Of a DNA stretch of 64,000 bases, positions 17,011 through 24,449 are shown in pieces. Made by a program: the position numbers and the translations under genes. Every line of letters starts with the position of its first letter. Position 1 is the first letter of the stretch. The stretch covers positions 39,291 to 103,290 of the forward strand of contig JBNLFL010000015.1 of assembly GCA_050305515.1 (NCBI GenBank), given 5' to 3'. The notes under the pieces are model-generated. The model ran no database searches. It had not been told where the DNA came from and saw nothing but the letters and a program-made list of their open reading frames with translations. The DNA comes from JAFGUB01 sp050305515. Lineage in GTDB: Bacteria; Campylobacterota; Campylobacteria; Campylobacterales; Sulfurimonadaceae.

Positions 17011-17867
17011 ACGCTTTCGTTTCCAGGCTGAAAGACTTCAACGAACTGGTCATGTTCCAGCATTCGATTTTCTCCCTTCCTTTTATTTTTATCGCCATGG
17101 TGGTATCGGCCGGCGGCTGGTTCGGTTGGGAATTGCTGCTTCTTGGCGCTCTGGCTGCCGTGACGGCACGTAACTTTGCCATGGGCGTCAATCGTTATGC
17201 CGATCGTGATATTGATGCTAAAAATCCGCGTACCCGTGAGCGCCCGAGCGTCGATGGGCGGCTTGAGAGTCGAAGTATCGTCCTCTTTATCGCTGCCAAT
17301 GCCGCCGGATTCATTGTAGTGGCCTATTTTGTCAATGCGCTGGCTTTGTGGCTCAGTATCCCGATTTTGCTGGTTTTGGGAAGTTACTCCTATTTCAAGC
17401 GTTTCAGCGAAATGGCGCATCTGGTGCTGGGCATATCGTTGGGACTGGCACCTGTTGCCGGTGTCGTGGCTGTTGAAGCCGCCATTCCGATGTGGTCGGT
17501 ACTGCTGGGCGTGGGTGTGATGTTCTGGGTAGCAGGATTCGATCTGCTCTATTCGCTTCAGGATATCGACTTCGACCGCGAAAGCGGGCTTTACTCGATT
17601 CCTTCACGCTACGGTGCCGAAGCAACGCTCTTTATCGCTGCGCTCTTTCATGCCATCGCAGTACTTTTTTGGATCTTTTTTGCGTGGGATGCCGGGCTGG
17701 AGTGGTTTGGCTGGAGTGCCGTCTTCTTTGCCGCTTTGATGCTCCGTTATGAGCATCAGCTGGTACGCCGTGATTTCACCAAGATCGACCGTGCATTCTT
17801 TACGGTCAACGGTTATCTCGGTATTGTTTTTCTGGTGTTGATTATTCTTGATCGGAGCATGGCATGA
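17007..17867 (+). CDS. mqnP: UbiA-family prenyltransferase, probably MqnP (menaquinone synthesis)
   Basis: 286-residue membrane protein with about eight hydrophobic helices and both UbiA aspartate motifs: NRYADRDIDAKNPRTRERP near residue 68 and DIDFDRESGLYSIPSRYG near 185. UbiA enzymes attach a polyprenyl chain to an aromatic ring. Campylobacterota make menaquinone by the futalosine route, and this sequence type corresponds to the prenyltransferase of that route, so MqnP is inferred over UbiA. The start is GTG 17007, overlapping the upstream stop, with AAAGG at 16996-17000. The product would feed quinone to complex I encoded earlier in the window. Confidence 0.85.
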   Translation: MNAFVSRLKDFNELVMFQHSIFSLPFIFIAMVVSAGGWFGWELLLLGALAAVTARNFAMGVNRYADRDIDAKNPRTRERPSVDGRLESRSIVLFIAANAAGFIVVAYFVNALALWLSIPILLVLGSYSYFKRFSEMAHLVLGISLGLAPVAGVVAVEAAIPMWSVLLGVGVMFWVAGFDLLYSLQDIDFDRESGLYSIPSRYGAEATLFIAALFHAIAVLFWIFFAWDAGLEWFGWSAVFFAALMLRYEHQLVRRDFTKIDRAFFTVNGYLGIVFLVLIILDRSMA

Positions 17868-18382
17868 GCATTCGTCTGATTCCGGCTCCGATAGCCGTGG
17901 CCTTTGAAAAAACAGGGGAAGATATGAGCATGTTTGAGAGGGAATATCATCAGCTCAGTGAAGCTGACGATGATCCGATCGGACAGTGGCTCAAATTGGC
18001 AAAAGCACGGGGTGAGGCTGCTGAGAGCGATCCGGTTTTATTGAACCTTATGGTGGAGCTGCACCGGAAGATCGATGTCCTTGAACAGCTTATCCGAAAT
18101 GAAAAACCCAAGCGGTTGGAGCTGACGTTCCATGAGATGATCGAGAGTATCGGATTTGGTTACTTCAAACTGGAGCATCCCCGTATGGAAACGGGCAGCC
18201 GGTATTACGGACGTTTCGAGATGCCGGTGCATCCCAAACGCGATGTCGGCGTCTTTTTTGAAGCCGAAACACCGGAACTCGCGAAGATCATCAAGATGCA
18301 CGAACGGGATGAGAAAGAGTGGAGCGCCTATCTGACCGCGCGGGAACGCGTGATGATCCGGGAAATGCGAGGTGGTGCATGA
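17864..18382 (+). CDS. conserved protein of unknown function, possible degenerate PilZ-like domain
   Basis: 172 residues, soluble. Helical N-terminal half (for example LMVELHRKIDVLEQLIRNEK), then a beta-rich stretch (ESIGFGYFKL...GRFEMPVHPKRDVGVFF) and a final basic helix (SAYLTARERVMIREMRGG). The order resembles PilZ-type proteins, but the RxxxR c-di-GMP motif is not obvious, so this is only a suggestion. ATG 17864 overlaps the prenyltransferase stop (ATGA); a second ATG at 17924 has a stronger ribosome-binding sequence and could be the true start. The stop overlaps the next gene. Confidence 0.65.
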   Translation: MSIRLIPAPIAVAFEKTGEDMSMFEREYHQLSEADDDPIGQWLKLAKARGEAAESDPVLLNLMVELHRKIDVLEQLIRNEKPKRLELTFHEMIESIGFGYFKLEHPRMETGSRYYGRFEMPVHPKRDVGVFFEAETPELAKIIKMHERDEKEWSAYLTARERVMIREMRGGA

Positions 18383-18888
18383 TGCTCACGGAATACCTCA
18401 TACTGGCACTCGGCGGTGTCGTTATGATACTCATTTATTACATATTCAGCCGTGATTCCCAACAGAGCCGTCAGATACGTGCGATAGCTACAGCGGTTGA
18501 AAAACTCAACCATCAGATATACCTCTTTGAGCAGGAGACAAAGCGGAAGCTCGAGGCGCTTGAAGGTCGTGACAGCGAGCATATCAATGAAGCGGATCTG
18601 CGCTATGAGCTTGAAGTCGGTATTAGTGAATTCGCGCAACCGCTCCAGCGGGAATTTCAAAAACTCCAAGAAGAGACCGCCCATATCAAGGAACAGTTGC
18701 AGCAGCGGGTTGTGCATCTTGAAGAGAATGTTCGAAACCTCTCTCTGCCGGCTTCTGTCAACGGCATGGATGATGCGCGTATTATCGCACTCTACAAACA
18801 GGGCGTAGATCTTGAAAGCATTTCAAAAGAGTTACGCCTTTCCAAGCCTGAAGTCGAATTCGTTTTGAAGATCAATCAGCTAAAATAG
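18379..18888 (+). CDS. membrane-anchored coiled-coil protein with C-terminal helix-turn-helix-like segment
   Basis: About 169 residues. One N-terminal transmembrane helix (LILALGGVVMILIYYIF), a long charged coiled coil (about 30-125), and a C-terminal segment (ARIIALYKQGVDLESIS...LSKPEVEFVL) that looks like the short HTH-like tail of DUF2802/DUF6115-type proteins found near motility genes in this phylum. The ATG overlaps the previous stop (ATGATG at 18379), so the two are translationally coupled. No function is established. Confidence 0.65.
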   Translation: MMLTEYLILALGGVVMILIYYIFSRDSQQSRQIRAIATAVEKLNHQIYLFEQETKRKLEALEGRDSEHINEADLRYELEVGISEFAQPLQREFQKLQEETAHIKEQLQQRVVHLEENVRNLSLPASVNGMDDARIIALYKQGVDLESISKELRLSKPEVEFVLKINQLK

Positions 18889-18961
18889 AGAAGTGCGATG
18901 TCAAGTTTGACATTTTGACTCCTGATTGCTTCAAATTAATATTTTTATAAGATTACTGGAG

Positions 18962-18967
18962 TATAAT
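18962..18967 (+). promoter_or_regulatory. -10 box for tRNA-Arg
   Basis: Perfect TATAAT 23 bases upstream of the tRNA-Arg gene, preceded by an AT-rich stretch and no clear -35 box, which is usual for sigma-70 promoters in this phylum. Confidence 0.55.
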
Positions 18968-18990
18968 TTCGGTCTCTTAAATCAGAGAAT

Positions 18991-19067
18991 GCGCTCGTAG
19001 CTCAGCTGGATAGAGCACTGGTTTGCGGTACCAGCGGTCAGGAGTTCGAATCTCTTCGGGCGCGCCA
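18991..19067 (+). tRNA. tRNA-Arg (anticodon GCG)
   Basis: A complete cloverleaf: acceptor GCGCTCG/CGGGCGC with one G-T pair, a D-arm containing GGATAGAGC (A20, an arginine identity base), anticodon stem CTGGT/ACCAG with loop TTGCGGT, a TTCGAAT T-loop, G73 and an encoded CCA. The anticodon reads GCG (codons CGC and CGU). Most bacteria use ACG, converted to ICG, for these codons, so this form is unusual. Confidence 0.93.
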
Positions 19068-19146
19068 TTCTTCCTCATCAATTTTCTTCTGTAACCAATC
19101 CTTGATAATTATTTTTTCATCGAAAGAATCTTTTACCCATCTGCGT

Positions 19147-19152
19147 TATAAT
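19147..19152 (+). promoter_or_regulatory. -10 box before the DUF2062 gene
   Basis: TATAAT located 35 bases before the ATG at 19187; no clear -35 box. Confidence 0.45.
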
Positions 19153-19186
19153 ATCGCCTCATTTTCGGGCAGGACAGAAAGCGCTT

Positions 19187-19684
19187 ATGATTCGTAAACT
19201 CTTTAAGAAAAGCAAAACCAGCAGCAAATTCGACGAATATATAAAAAAATATAACATTGCCAATGAATTTCTGGCGGTGAATCGGAAAATGGTATCGCGT
19301 GCCATGCTGGTAGGAATGTTCATCGCATTTATCCCCATGCCGCTTCAAATGGTTGCCGTTGTGGCAGTGCTGCCTTTTTTCCGATTTAATGCACTAATCG
19401 GCATTGCTATGGTCTGGATTACCAATCCGTTCACGATGCCTGCTATCTATTATATTGAATACATTACGGGAAATGCACTGCTGGGGCAACCGAATCTGCA
19501 TGGAATCGAATTGACACTGGAATGGTTTAGTACCAATCTTGACGCTATTTTCATTCCGCTCTATGTTGGGGCATTGTTCTATTCGACACTCTTTGCCGTG
19601 CTGTCATACTATCTTGTAAACTGGTTATGGATAGAGTCGGTAACAAAAGAGAGAGAAAACAGGAAGCGGGATAACGGTAAATAA
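19187..19684 (+). CDS. DUF2062 membrane protein
   Basis: 165 residues with three hydrophobic segments. A basic N-terminus is followed by VSRAMLVGMFIAFIPMPLQM and a WITNPFTMPAIYY stretch characteristic of DUF2062 proteins, a widespread inner-membrane family of unknown function (the P-x-x-x-Q and NP motifs are visible). The C-terminal tail is short and very charged. It is a single gene between tRNA-Arg and a convergent thioredoxin gene. Confidence 0.85.
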   Translation: MIRKLFKKSKTSSKFDEYIKKYNIANEFLAVNRKMVSRAMLVGMFIAFIPMPLQMVAVVAVLPFFRFNALIGIAMVWITNPFTMPAIYYIEYITGNALLGQPNLHGIELTLEWFSTNLDAIFIPLYVGALFYSTLFAVLSYYLVNWLWIESVTKERENRKRDNGK

Positions 19685-19708
19685 AAACAGCACCCCTTTC
19701 GGAGTGCT
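19682..19708 (-). terminator. rho-independent terminator (minus strand)
   Basis: Read on the minus strand: AGCACTCC, a GAAA tetraloop, GGGGTGCT (19708-19689), then a run of T residues. A strong intrinsic terminator ending a transcript that passes through the thioredoxin gene or starts just downstream of it. It sits immediately after the DUF2062 stop. Confidence 0.8.
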
Positions 19709-19878
19709 ACTTTAGGCTTATATCAATACAAAACCACTCGAGCTTGGTTCGTATCAAGCACCTTGTTTCTAATTACGTAGTAAGTCTAAAACAGAAAAGT
19801 GTGAAAAAAGTGTGTCCTGAGGCTGCTCCCGGCGGTGGGGAGCCGATTCCGCGCGTTTGTGACCGTTTGGTAACGGTT
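19709..19878 (-). ncRNA. candidate structured RNA or long 3' UTR downstream of the thioredoxin gene
   Basis: 170 non-coding bases between the thioredoxin stop and the terminator. On the minus strand they contain ACCGTT ACCA AACGGT, GCTCCC/GGGAGC around a 7-base loop, and GCTTG/CAAGC around an 8-base loop. The density of stems plus the terminator suggests a stable RNA, possibly processed from the mRNA. A GGGAGCAGCC stretch recalls the SRP RNA tip, but the partner strand does not fit. No class assigned. Confidence 0.35.
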
Positions 19879-20199
19879 TCAGGAGTTCATGATCCCGTAG
19901 GGGCGCTCAATCTGCTGTATGACTTCATCGACACTCATATGGCGGCTTTTGCGAAGGAACTCCTGCCCTCCCAAAAAAATCAGTACAGTCGGAATGGCAA
20001 AGACATTGAAATGCGCCGCAATCTCCGGCTGTTCGGAAACATCGACGGAACATATTTCGAAGGTGTCAAAATGGGTAGTGATGGCAGCAACCAGTTTTGG
20101 CTTGAGGGCATGACAGACGTTACATGCAGGGGCGCTGAAATAGAGCATAACCGCGTTGTGGGTGTTGAGCGTATGATGAATGGAATCTAGTGAAAGCAT
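19879..20199 (-). CDS. thioredoxin-like protein
   Basis: 106 residues with the thioredoxin fold: MLYFSAPACNVCHALKP contains a C-x2-C redox pair (CNVC in place of the usual CGPC), VDVSEQPEIAAHFNVFAIPT carries the cis-proline, and VLIFLGGQE follows. No signal peptide, so it is probably a cytoplasmic disulfide reductase. The variant active-site dipeptide (NV) suggests a redox potential or partner different from the housekeeping thioredoxin. It follows yaaA on the same strand. Confidence 0.88.
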   Translation of the reverse strand: MLSLDSIHHTLNTHNAVMLYFSAPACNVCHALKPKLVAAITTHFDTFEICSVDVSEQPEIAAHFNVFAIPTVLIFLGGQEFLRKSRHMSVDEVIQQIERPYGIMNS

Positions 20200-20213
20200 A
20201 AAGGAATTATAGC

Positions 20214-20945
20214 CTACACGATCTCAAAGATGATTTCGGTCTTATACTTTTTTGTCTGAATCTCTCTTACATGTAAATGCGGGATTTCAAGAGAACCGAA
20301 AGCTTCAAGCGACTCAATCCTGTTTTCGGCCAGACTTCGCAGTACCAGACCGCGGTACGCTTTTGCCCAGTGGCTGACGACTTTGCCGTCTTTGAGAAAT
20401 TTCAAAGTCGTGTATGGCTGAACGGGTTTGTAAAATTTGTCGTAATAACCGGCGCGGAGATCCAGAATCTGCTGATTTTTAAAAAGCTGGTCAAGATCGT
20501 TGCTGAATCGTTTCATATAGTAGTGATCCGGCGCATGGGCGCCGATGGATTCGCCCTGCTTGACCTTATAATCGATGATGGCGTCGCCGGCATGCAAAGG
20601 ACCGTAAAGATTTGAGAAGATCAGCAGATGCTCAAGTAGATAGCTTCGGGCAGCAGAATCAAGGGTCGTGACATCGAGATATTCGTAAGCAACCCCGCTG
20701 TAGCGGTCAATAGCCGGAAGTTTTGGTGCCCTGTCATAAGCGCCAATACGATAGCGCTCAAGTTCGTCGACTTTTTTTAGACCGCACATTTTACTGCGCT
20801 GCTCATTTGTGCCTTCATTAATACAGTTGATATAGGCGGTGATGATGTCACGACGGCGTTCGATATCAAAAAGAAGCCCTGATTCAGGTTGCAAATGTCC
20901 ACCAGAATGTTTGCCTTCAGAGGGTGAAAAGAGAATATACAGCAT
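20214..20945 (-). CDS. yaaA: peroxide stress protein YaaA (DUF328 family)
   Basis: 243 residues. Opens with the family-typical LFSPSEGK, then has AIDRYSGVAYEYLD, LIFSNLYGPLHAGDAI, IIDYK and the C-terminal KVVSHWAKAYRG region. In E. coli YaaA lowers free iron and protects DNA and proteins during H2O2 stress. Placed 14 bases upstream of the thioredoxin gene on the same strand, giving a plausible small oxidative-stress unit. A TTACATGTAA copy lies near the 3' end of the coding sequence. Confidence 0.9.
   Translation of the reverse strand: MLYILFSPSEGKHSGGHLQPESGLLFDIERRRDIITAYINCINEGTNEQRSKMCGLKKVDELERYRIGAYDRAPKLPAIDRYSGVAYEYLDVTTLDSAARSYLLEHLLIFSNLYGPLHAGDAIIDYKVKQGESIGAHAPDHYYMKRFSNDLDQLFKNQQILDLRAGYYDKFYKPVQPYTTLKFLKDGKVVSHWAKAYRGLVLRSLAENRIESLEAFGSLEIPHLHVREIQTKKYKTEIIFEIV
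20267..20276. repeat. TTACATGTAA palindrome inside yaaA
   Basis: Exact copy in coding sequence, read on the gene strand as Leu-His-Val-Arg. Confidence 0.9.
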
Positions 20946-21015
20946 TGATACTCCATGGATGAAAATAAGATTTTAGCGTTTTCAAGAAATATTTCAATAA
21001 TTTTTCTAAAAAGTC

Positions 21016-21044
21016 TTGACATGTAAAGAAAAAAAATCTATAAT
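21016..21044 (+). promoter_or_regulatory. sigma-70 promoter of the tRNA-Thr/Tyr/Gly/Thr-tuf cluster
   Basis: Consensus TTGACA (21016-21021) and TATAAT (21039-21044) separated by exactly 17 bases, 20 bases before the first tRNA. This is the only full consensus promoter I noticed in the window, fitting a highly expressed stable-RNA operon. The -35 box runs into a near copy of the dispersed palindrome (TGACATGTAA). Confidence 0.85.
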
Positions 21045-21063
21045 TCTGGCTCAATTTCGAGAT

Positions 21064-21140
21064 GCCGCAATAGCTCAGCTGGCTAGAGCAGCTGATTTGT
21101 AATCAGCAGGCCCGGGGTTCGAATCCTCGTTGCGGCACCA
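21064..21140 (+). tRNA. tRNA-Thr (anticodon TGT)
   Basis: Acceptor GCCGCAA pairs with TTGCGGC; anticodon stem GCTGA/TCAGC with loop TTTGTAA; T-loop TTCGAAT; A73 and encoded CCA. First of four tRNAs leading into tuf, the same order (Thr-Tyr-Gly-Thr-tuf) as in E. coli. Confidence 0.96.
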
Positions 21141-21194
21141 TGACTTTGAACTTATCGTATTAGAAACAGTGTTAGACCAGATTATTGTGAACGT

Positions 21195-21280
21195 GGTGAG
21201 ATACTCAAGCGGCCAACGAGGGCAGACTGTAAATCTGCTGGTTTTCACCTTCGGAGGTTCGGATCCTCCTCTCACCACCA
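21195..21280 (+). tRNA. tRNA-Tyr (anticodon GTA)
   Basis: 86 bases with the long variable arm of class II tRNAs; acceptor GGTGAGA pairs with TCTCACC; anticodon stem GCAGA/TCTGC with loop CTGTAAA; encoded CCA. Confidence 0.95.
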
Positions 21281-21291
21281 TATGATCAGAT

Positions 21292-21368
<77 letters not shown>

Positions 21369-21449
21369 TCATTCTGGGAGCTGAAGTACAATATTTTTTT
21401 ACTTCTAACTACCTAAAATAGTTTATAAAAAGCTTCCTACATTAGATAT

Positions 21450-21524
<75 letters not shown>

Positions 21525-21529
21525 TCCCG

Positions 21530-21539
21530 TTACATGTAA
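21530..21539. repeat. TTACATGTAA palindrome between tRNA-Thr and tuf
   Basis: Exact copy 6 bases after the tRNA-Thr CCA end and about 50 bases before the tuf promoter. Confidence 0.9.
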
Positions 21540-21587
21540 TTTCTCTGTAATGTTTTTGGAGCCAAAAGCCTAAATTGGACTATTTTC

Positions 21588-21596
21588 TGGTATAAT
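21588..21596 (+). promoter_or_regulatory. extended -10 promoter of tuf
   Basis: TGG followed by TATAAT (21591-21596), an extended -10 element, 36 bases before the tuf ATG. tuf can therefore be transcribed separately from the tRNAs. Confidence 0.6.
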
Positions 21597-21631
21597 TCCA
21601 TTTCAATTTCAAAAAACTGTCGGAGGACACT

Positions 21632-22831
21632 ATGGCAAAAGAAAAGTTTACGCGTAATAAGCCACACGTTAACATCGGTACAATCGGTCACGTTGACCAC
21701 GGTAAAACTACACTGACTGCTGCAATTACAGCGGTTCTGGCTGTAACCAACGGTGCAGCGATGATGGACTACGATCAAATCGACAACGCTCCTGAAGAGC
21801 GCGAGCGCGGTATTACGATCGCTACTTCACACGTTGAGTACGAAACAGACAACCGCCACTATGCGCACGTTGACTGTCCTGGTCACGCCGACTATGTTAA
21901 AAACATGATTACCGGTGCTGCACAGATGGACGGTGCGATTCTGGTTGTATCTGCTGCAGACGGCCCGATGCCACAGACACGTGAACACATCCTCCTTTCT
22001 AAACAAGTCGGTGTACCTTACATCGTTGTTTTCATGAACAAAGAGGACATGGTTGATGATGAAGAGCTTCTTGAGCTCGTTGAAATGGAAATCCGTGAAC
22101 TGCTTGATCAGTACGAATTCCCAGGTGACGATACACCAATCGTAGCCGGTTCTGCTCTTAAAGCACTTGAAGAAGCAAAAACAGGAACCCTCGGTGAGTG
22201 GTCTGCAAAGATCCAGAAACTGATGGCTGAAGTTGACGCTTACATTCCTGAGCCAACTCGTGAAACTGACAAAGATTTCCTGATGCCGGTTGAGGACGTA
22301 TTCTCAATCTCTGGTCGTGGTACTGTTGTAACCGGCCGTATCGAGCGTGGTGTTGTCAAAGTAGGTGACACTATTGAAATCGTTGGTCTTCGCGACACTC
22401 AGACAACTACCGTAACCGGTGTTGAGATGTTCCGTAAAGAGATGGATCAGGGTGAAGCAGGTGATAACTGTGGTATCCTTCTCCGCGGTACTAAAAAAGA
22501 AGATGTTGAGCGTGGTCAGGTTCTTTGTAAACCAAAATCTATCACACCTCACACAAAATTCGAAGCTGAAGTGTATATCCTCTCTAAAGAGGAAGGTGGT
22601 CGCCATACACCATTCTTCGACGGTTACCGCCCACAGTTCTACGTTCGTACAACTGACGTAACCGGTGCTATTCACCTCCCAGAGGGTACTGAAATGGTAA
22701 TGCCTGGTGACAACATCAAAATTACTGCTGAACTGATCCATCCGATCGCTATGGAAGAGGGTACTCGCTTCGCTATCCGCGAAGGTGGACGTACTGTCGG
22801 TGCCGGCGTCGTATCTAAAATTATCGCGTAA
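21632..22831 (+). CDS. tuf: elongation factor Tu
   Basis: 399 residues. GTPase that delivers aminoacyl-tRNA to the ribosome. G1 motif GHVDHGKT, effector region ERERGITI, G3 DCPGHADY, G4 NKEDMVDD and G5 SALKALE are all visible, followed by the two beta-barrel domains. Ribosome-binding sequence CGGAGGA precedes the ATG. Codon use is strongly biased toward a few preferred triplets, as expected for a very highly expressed gene. Confidence 0.99.
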   Translation: MAKEKFTRNKPHVNIGTIGHVDHGKTTLTAAITAVLAVTNGAAMMDYDQIDNAPEERERGITIATSHVEYETDNRHYAHVDCPGHADYVKNMITGAAQMDGAILVVSAADGPMPQTREHILLSKQVGVPYIVVFMNKEDMVDDEELLELVEMEIRELLDQYEFPGDDTPIVAGSALKALEEAKTGTLGEWSAKIQKLMAEVDAYIPEPTRETDKDFLMPVEDVFSISGRGTVVTGRIERGVVKVGDTIEIVGLRDTQTTTVTGVEMFRKEMDQGEAGDNCGILLRGTKKEDVERGQVLCKPKSITPHTKFEAEVYILSKEEGGRHTPFFDGYRPQFYVRTTDVTGAIHLPEGTEMVMPGDNIKITAELIHPIAMEEGTRFAIREGGRTVGAGVVSKIIA

Positions 22832-22868
22832 TCGGGTTTTCCCGGTTCGCAACTAACAGGAAAAATAT

Positions 22869-23021
22869 ATGCGTGAAAATATTCACCTTGGTTGTGAGAA
22901 GTGTACGCGTCGTAACTACCACACCACGAAAAATAAAAAGACTCATACTGAAAAATTTTCAGTTCGCAAATACTGTAAGTTTTGCCGTGAGCACACAGTT
23001 CATAAAGAGATGAAGCTCTAA
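22869..23021 (+). CDS. rpmG: 50S ribosomal protein L33
   Basis: 50 residues, starting MRENIHLGCEKC and ending HTVHKEMKL. Two CxxC pairs (CEKC near residue 9 and CKFC near 36) show it is the zinc-binding form of L33. Located between tuf and tRNA-Trp, as in many bacteria. The small basic composition and the AGGAAA sequence before the ATG support it. Confidence 0.96.
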   Translation: MRENIHLGCEKCTRRNYHTTKNKKTHTEKFSVRKYCKFCREHTVHKEMKL

Positions 23022-23045
23022 CAGCTCTCTCTTTTGAATCCATAC

Positions 23046-23121
23046 AGGCGAATAGCTCCAATGGTAGAGCGCCGGATTCCAAATCCGATGGTTGGGGGTT
23101 CGAGTCCCTCTTCGCCTGCCA
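23046..23121 (+). tRNA. tRNA-Trp (anticodon CCA)
   Basis: Acceptor AGGCGAA pairs with TTCGCCT; anticodon loop TTCCAAA with CCA anticodon; T-loop TTCGAGT; G73 and encoded CCA. Placed between rpmG and secE, a common arrangement. Confidence 0.96.
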
Positions 23122-23209
23122 TTTTTTGACATTAAATTCACAAAAGTGATTTTTTATCAGTGATGCTTTCGAGCACTATTTATAGGAAATCCAGCAAGGA
23201 ACGGTAGCG

Positions 23210-23395
23210 ATGAAAGATACATTAACGACCTATCTGAGAAACTCCAAGCTGGAGCTCTCAAAAGTAATTTTCCCGACAAAACCACAGGTAAGACAAGCGT
23301 TTTATGCAGTCTTTATCGTGGTGACAGTCATAGCGCTTTTTCTTGCGCTGGTTGATTTGGTGATGTCTTCGTCACTTTCGGCAATCTTAGGTTAA
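23210..23395 (+). CDS. secE: preprotein translocase subunit SecE
   Basis: 61 residues with one transmembrane helix (FYAVFIVVTVIALFLALVDL) preceded by the conserved amphipathic segment LSKVIFPTKPQVRQ. The short single-helix form is typical of bacteria outside the enterics. It stabilises SecY in the Sec channel. It sits directly upstream of nusG, a near-universal pairing, with 9 bases between the genes. Confidence 0.96.
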   Translation: MKDTLTTYLRNSKLELSKVIFPTKPQVRQAFYAVFIVVTVIALFLALVDLVMSSSLSAILG

Positions 23396-23404
23396 GGAGG
23401 CGCC

Positions 23405-23932
23405 ATGGCACATAACTGGTATTCAATTCAGACCTACGGTAGCGAAAAAAAAGTAAAAGAAGCCATTCTTAATCTCATAGCTGAGAACAACCTTCAAGAT
23501 GTTATCGAAGAGGTGATCGTCCCTACGGAAGATGTCATTGAAGTCAAAGAGGGCAAGAAGAAGATCTCTGAGCGTTCACTCTATTCTGGGTATGTGTTTA
23601 TCAAGATTGATCTCAACACCAATCTCCAGCATATGATCCAGTCGATTCCGAAAGTTTCCGGATTTGTCGGTGAGGCAAACCGTCCGACACCGCTGAGTGA
23701 CAAAGACATCCAGACGATTCTGGACCGTGTACAGAATCGTGCTGCACCGAAACCGAAAGTCTATTTCGATAATGGTGAGATGGTTCGTATCATCGACGGC
23801 CCGTTTGCCAACTTTACCGGTACGGTCGACGAATACGATCTCGAACACGGAACGCTCAAACTCAACGTTTCAATTTTTGGTCGTTCGACTCCAGTGGACA
23901 TTTCGTACACGCAAGTCGAAAAAATTATTTAA
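23405..23932 (+). CDS. nusG: transcription termination/antitermination factor NusG
   Basis: 175 residues. N-terminal NGN domain starting HNWYSIQTYGSEKKVKEAI binds the RNA polymerase clamp; the C-terminal KOW domain is visible as GEMVRIIDGPFANFTGTVDE and contacts ribosomal S10 or Rho. ATG is preceded by AAGGAGG. Part of the secE-nusG-rplK-rplA unit. Confidence 0.97.
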   Translation: MAHNWYSIQTYGSEKKVKEAILNLIAENNLQDVIEEVIVPTEDVIEVKEGKKKISERSLYSGYVFIKIDLNTNLQHMIQSIPKVSGFVGEANRPTPLSDKDIQTILDRVQNRAAPKPKVYFDNGEMVRIIDGPFANFTGTVDEYDLEHGTLKLNVSIFGRSTPVDISYTQVEKII

Positions 23933-23952
23933 CTTAACGAAAGGAAGCATAC

Positions 23953-24378
23953 ATGGCAAAAAAGGTCGCGGGCTACATTAAGCTCCAAATCCAGGCTGGC
24001 GCAGCAAATCCAGCACCACCAGTAGGTCCGGCACTCGGACAACGCGGTGTCAATATCATGGAATTCTGTAAGCAATTCAATGAAAAGACAAAAGATAAAG
24101 CGGGGTTCAAACTCCCGACAATTATTACGGTTTACAGTGATAAAAGTTTTTCATTCATCACAAAACAGCCGCCTGCATCAGCTCTTCTGATGAAGGCAGC
24201 CGGCCTCAAGAAAGGCACGGATAATCCACTTAAAAACAAAGTGGGCAAAATTACACGTGCACAACTGATGGAAGTGGTGAAGCAGAAAATTGCTGACCTT
24301 AATACAAACGATGAAGCGATGGCAGCCAATACACTGGCCGGTTCAGCGCGCTCTATGGGAATCGAAATCGTCGATTAA
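23953..24378 (+). CDS. rplK: 50S ribosomal protein L11
   Basis: 141 residues with the L11 signature GAANPAPPVGPALGQRGVNIMEF near the N-terminus and the RNA-binding C-terminal domain containing PPASALLMKAAG and GSARSMGIEI. Part of the GTPase-associated centre of the 50S subunit. A hairpin of two AAGATCTT copies lies in the 71-base gap before rplA. Confidence 0.98.
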   Translation: MAKKVAGYIKLQIQAGAANPAPPVGPALGQRGVNIMEFCKQFNEKTKDKAGFKLPTIITVYSDKSFSFITKQPPASALLMKAAGLKKGTDNPLKNKVGKITRAQLMEVVKQKIADLNTNDEAMAANTLAGSARSMGIEIVD

Positions 24379-24385
24379 TCCCGAC

Positions 24386-24409
24386 AAGATCTTCGACCGC
24401 AAAGATCTT
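24386..24409. repeat. paired AAGATCTT palindromes in the rplK-rplA gap
   Basis: Two copies of the 8-base self-complementary sequence AAGATCTT (24386-24393 and 24402-24409) around an 8-base loop can form a stem in the rplK-rplA spacer. Possibly an RNA-processing or L1-related control element; no function shown. Confidence 0.4.
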
Positions 24410-24449
24410 TAAAAACATGCGGCAGAGAATTCATTAGGAGAACTCACAT

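Noticed and set aside
19800..19850. SRP RNA in the thioredoxin downstream region
   Set aside because: GGGAGCAGCC resembles one side of the SRP tip, but the opposite strand and the tetraloop do not match; recorded only as an unassigned structured region.
19744..20190. 148-codon plus-strand frame opposite the thioredoxin gene
   Set aside because: The minus strand encodes a clear thioredoxin fold with a CxxC pair; the plus-strand product shows no domain.
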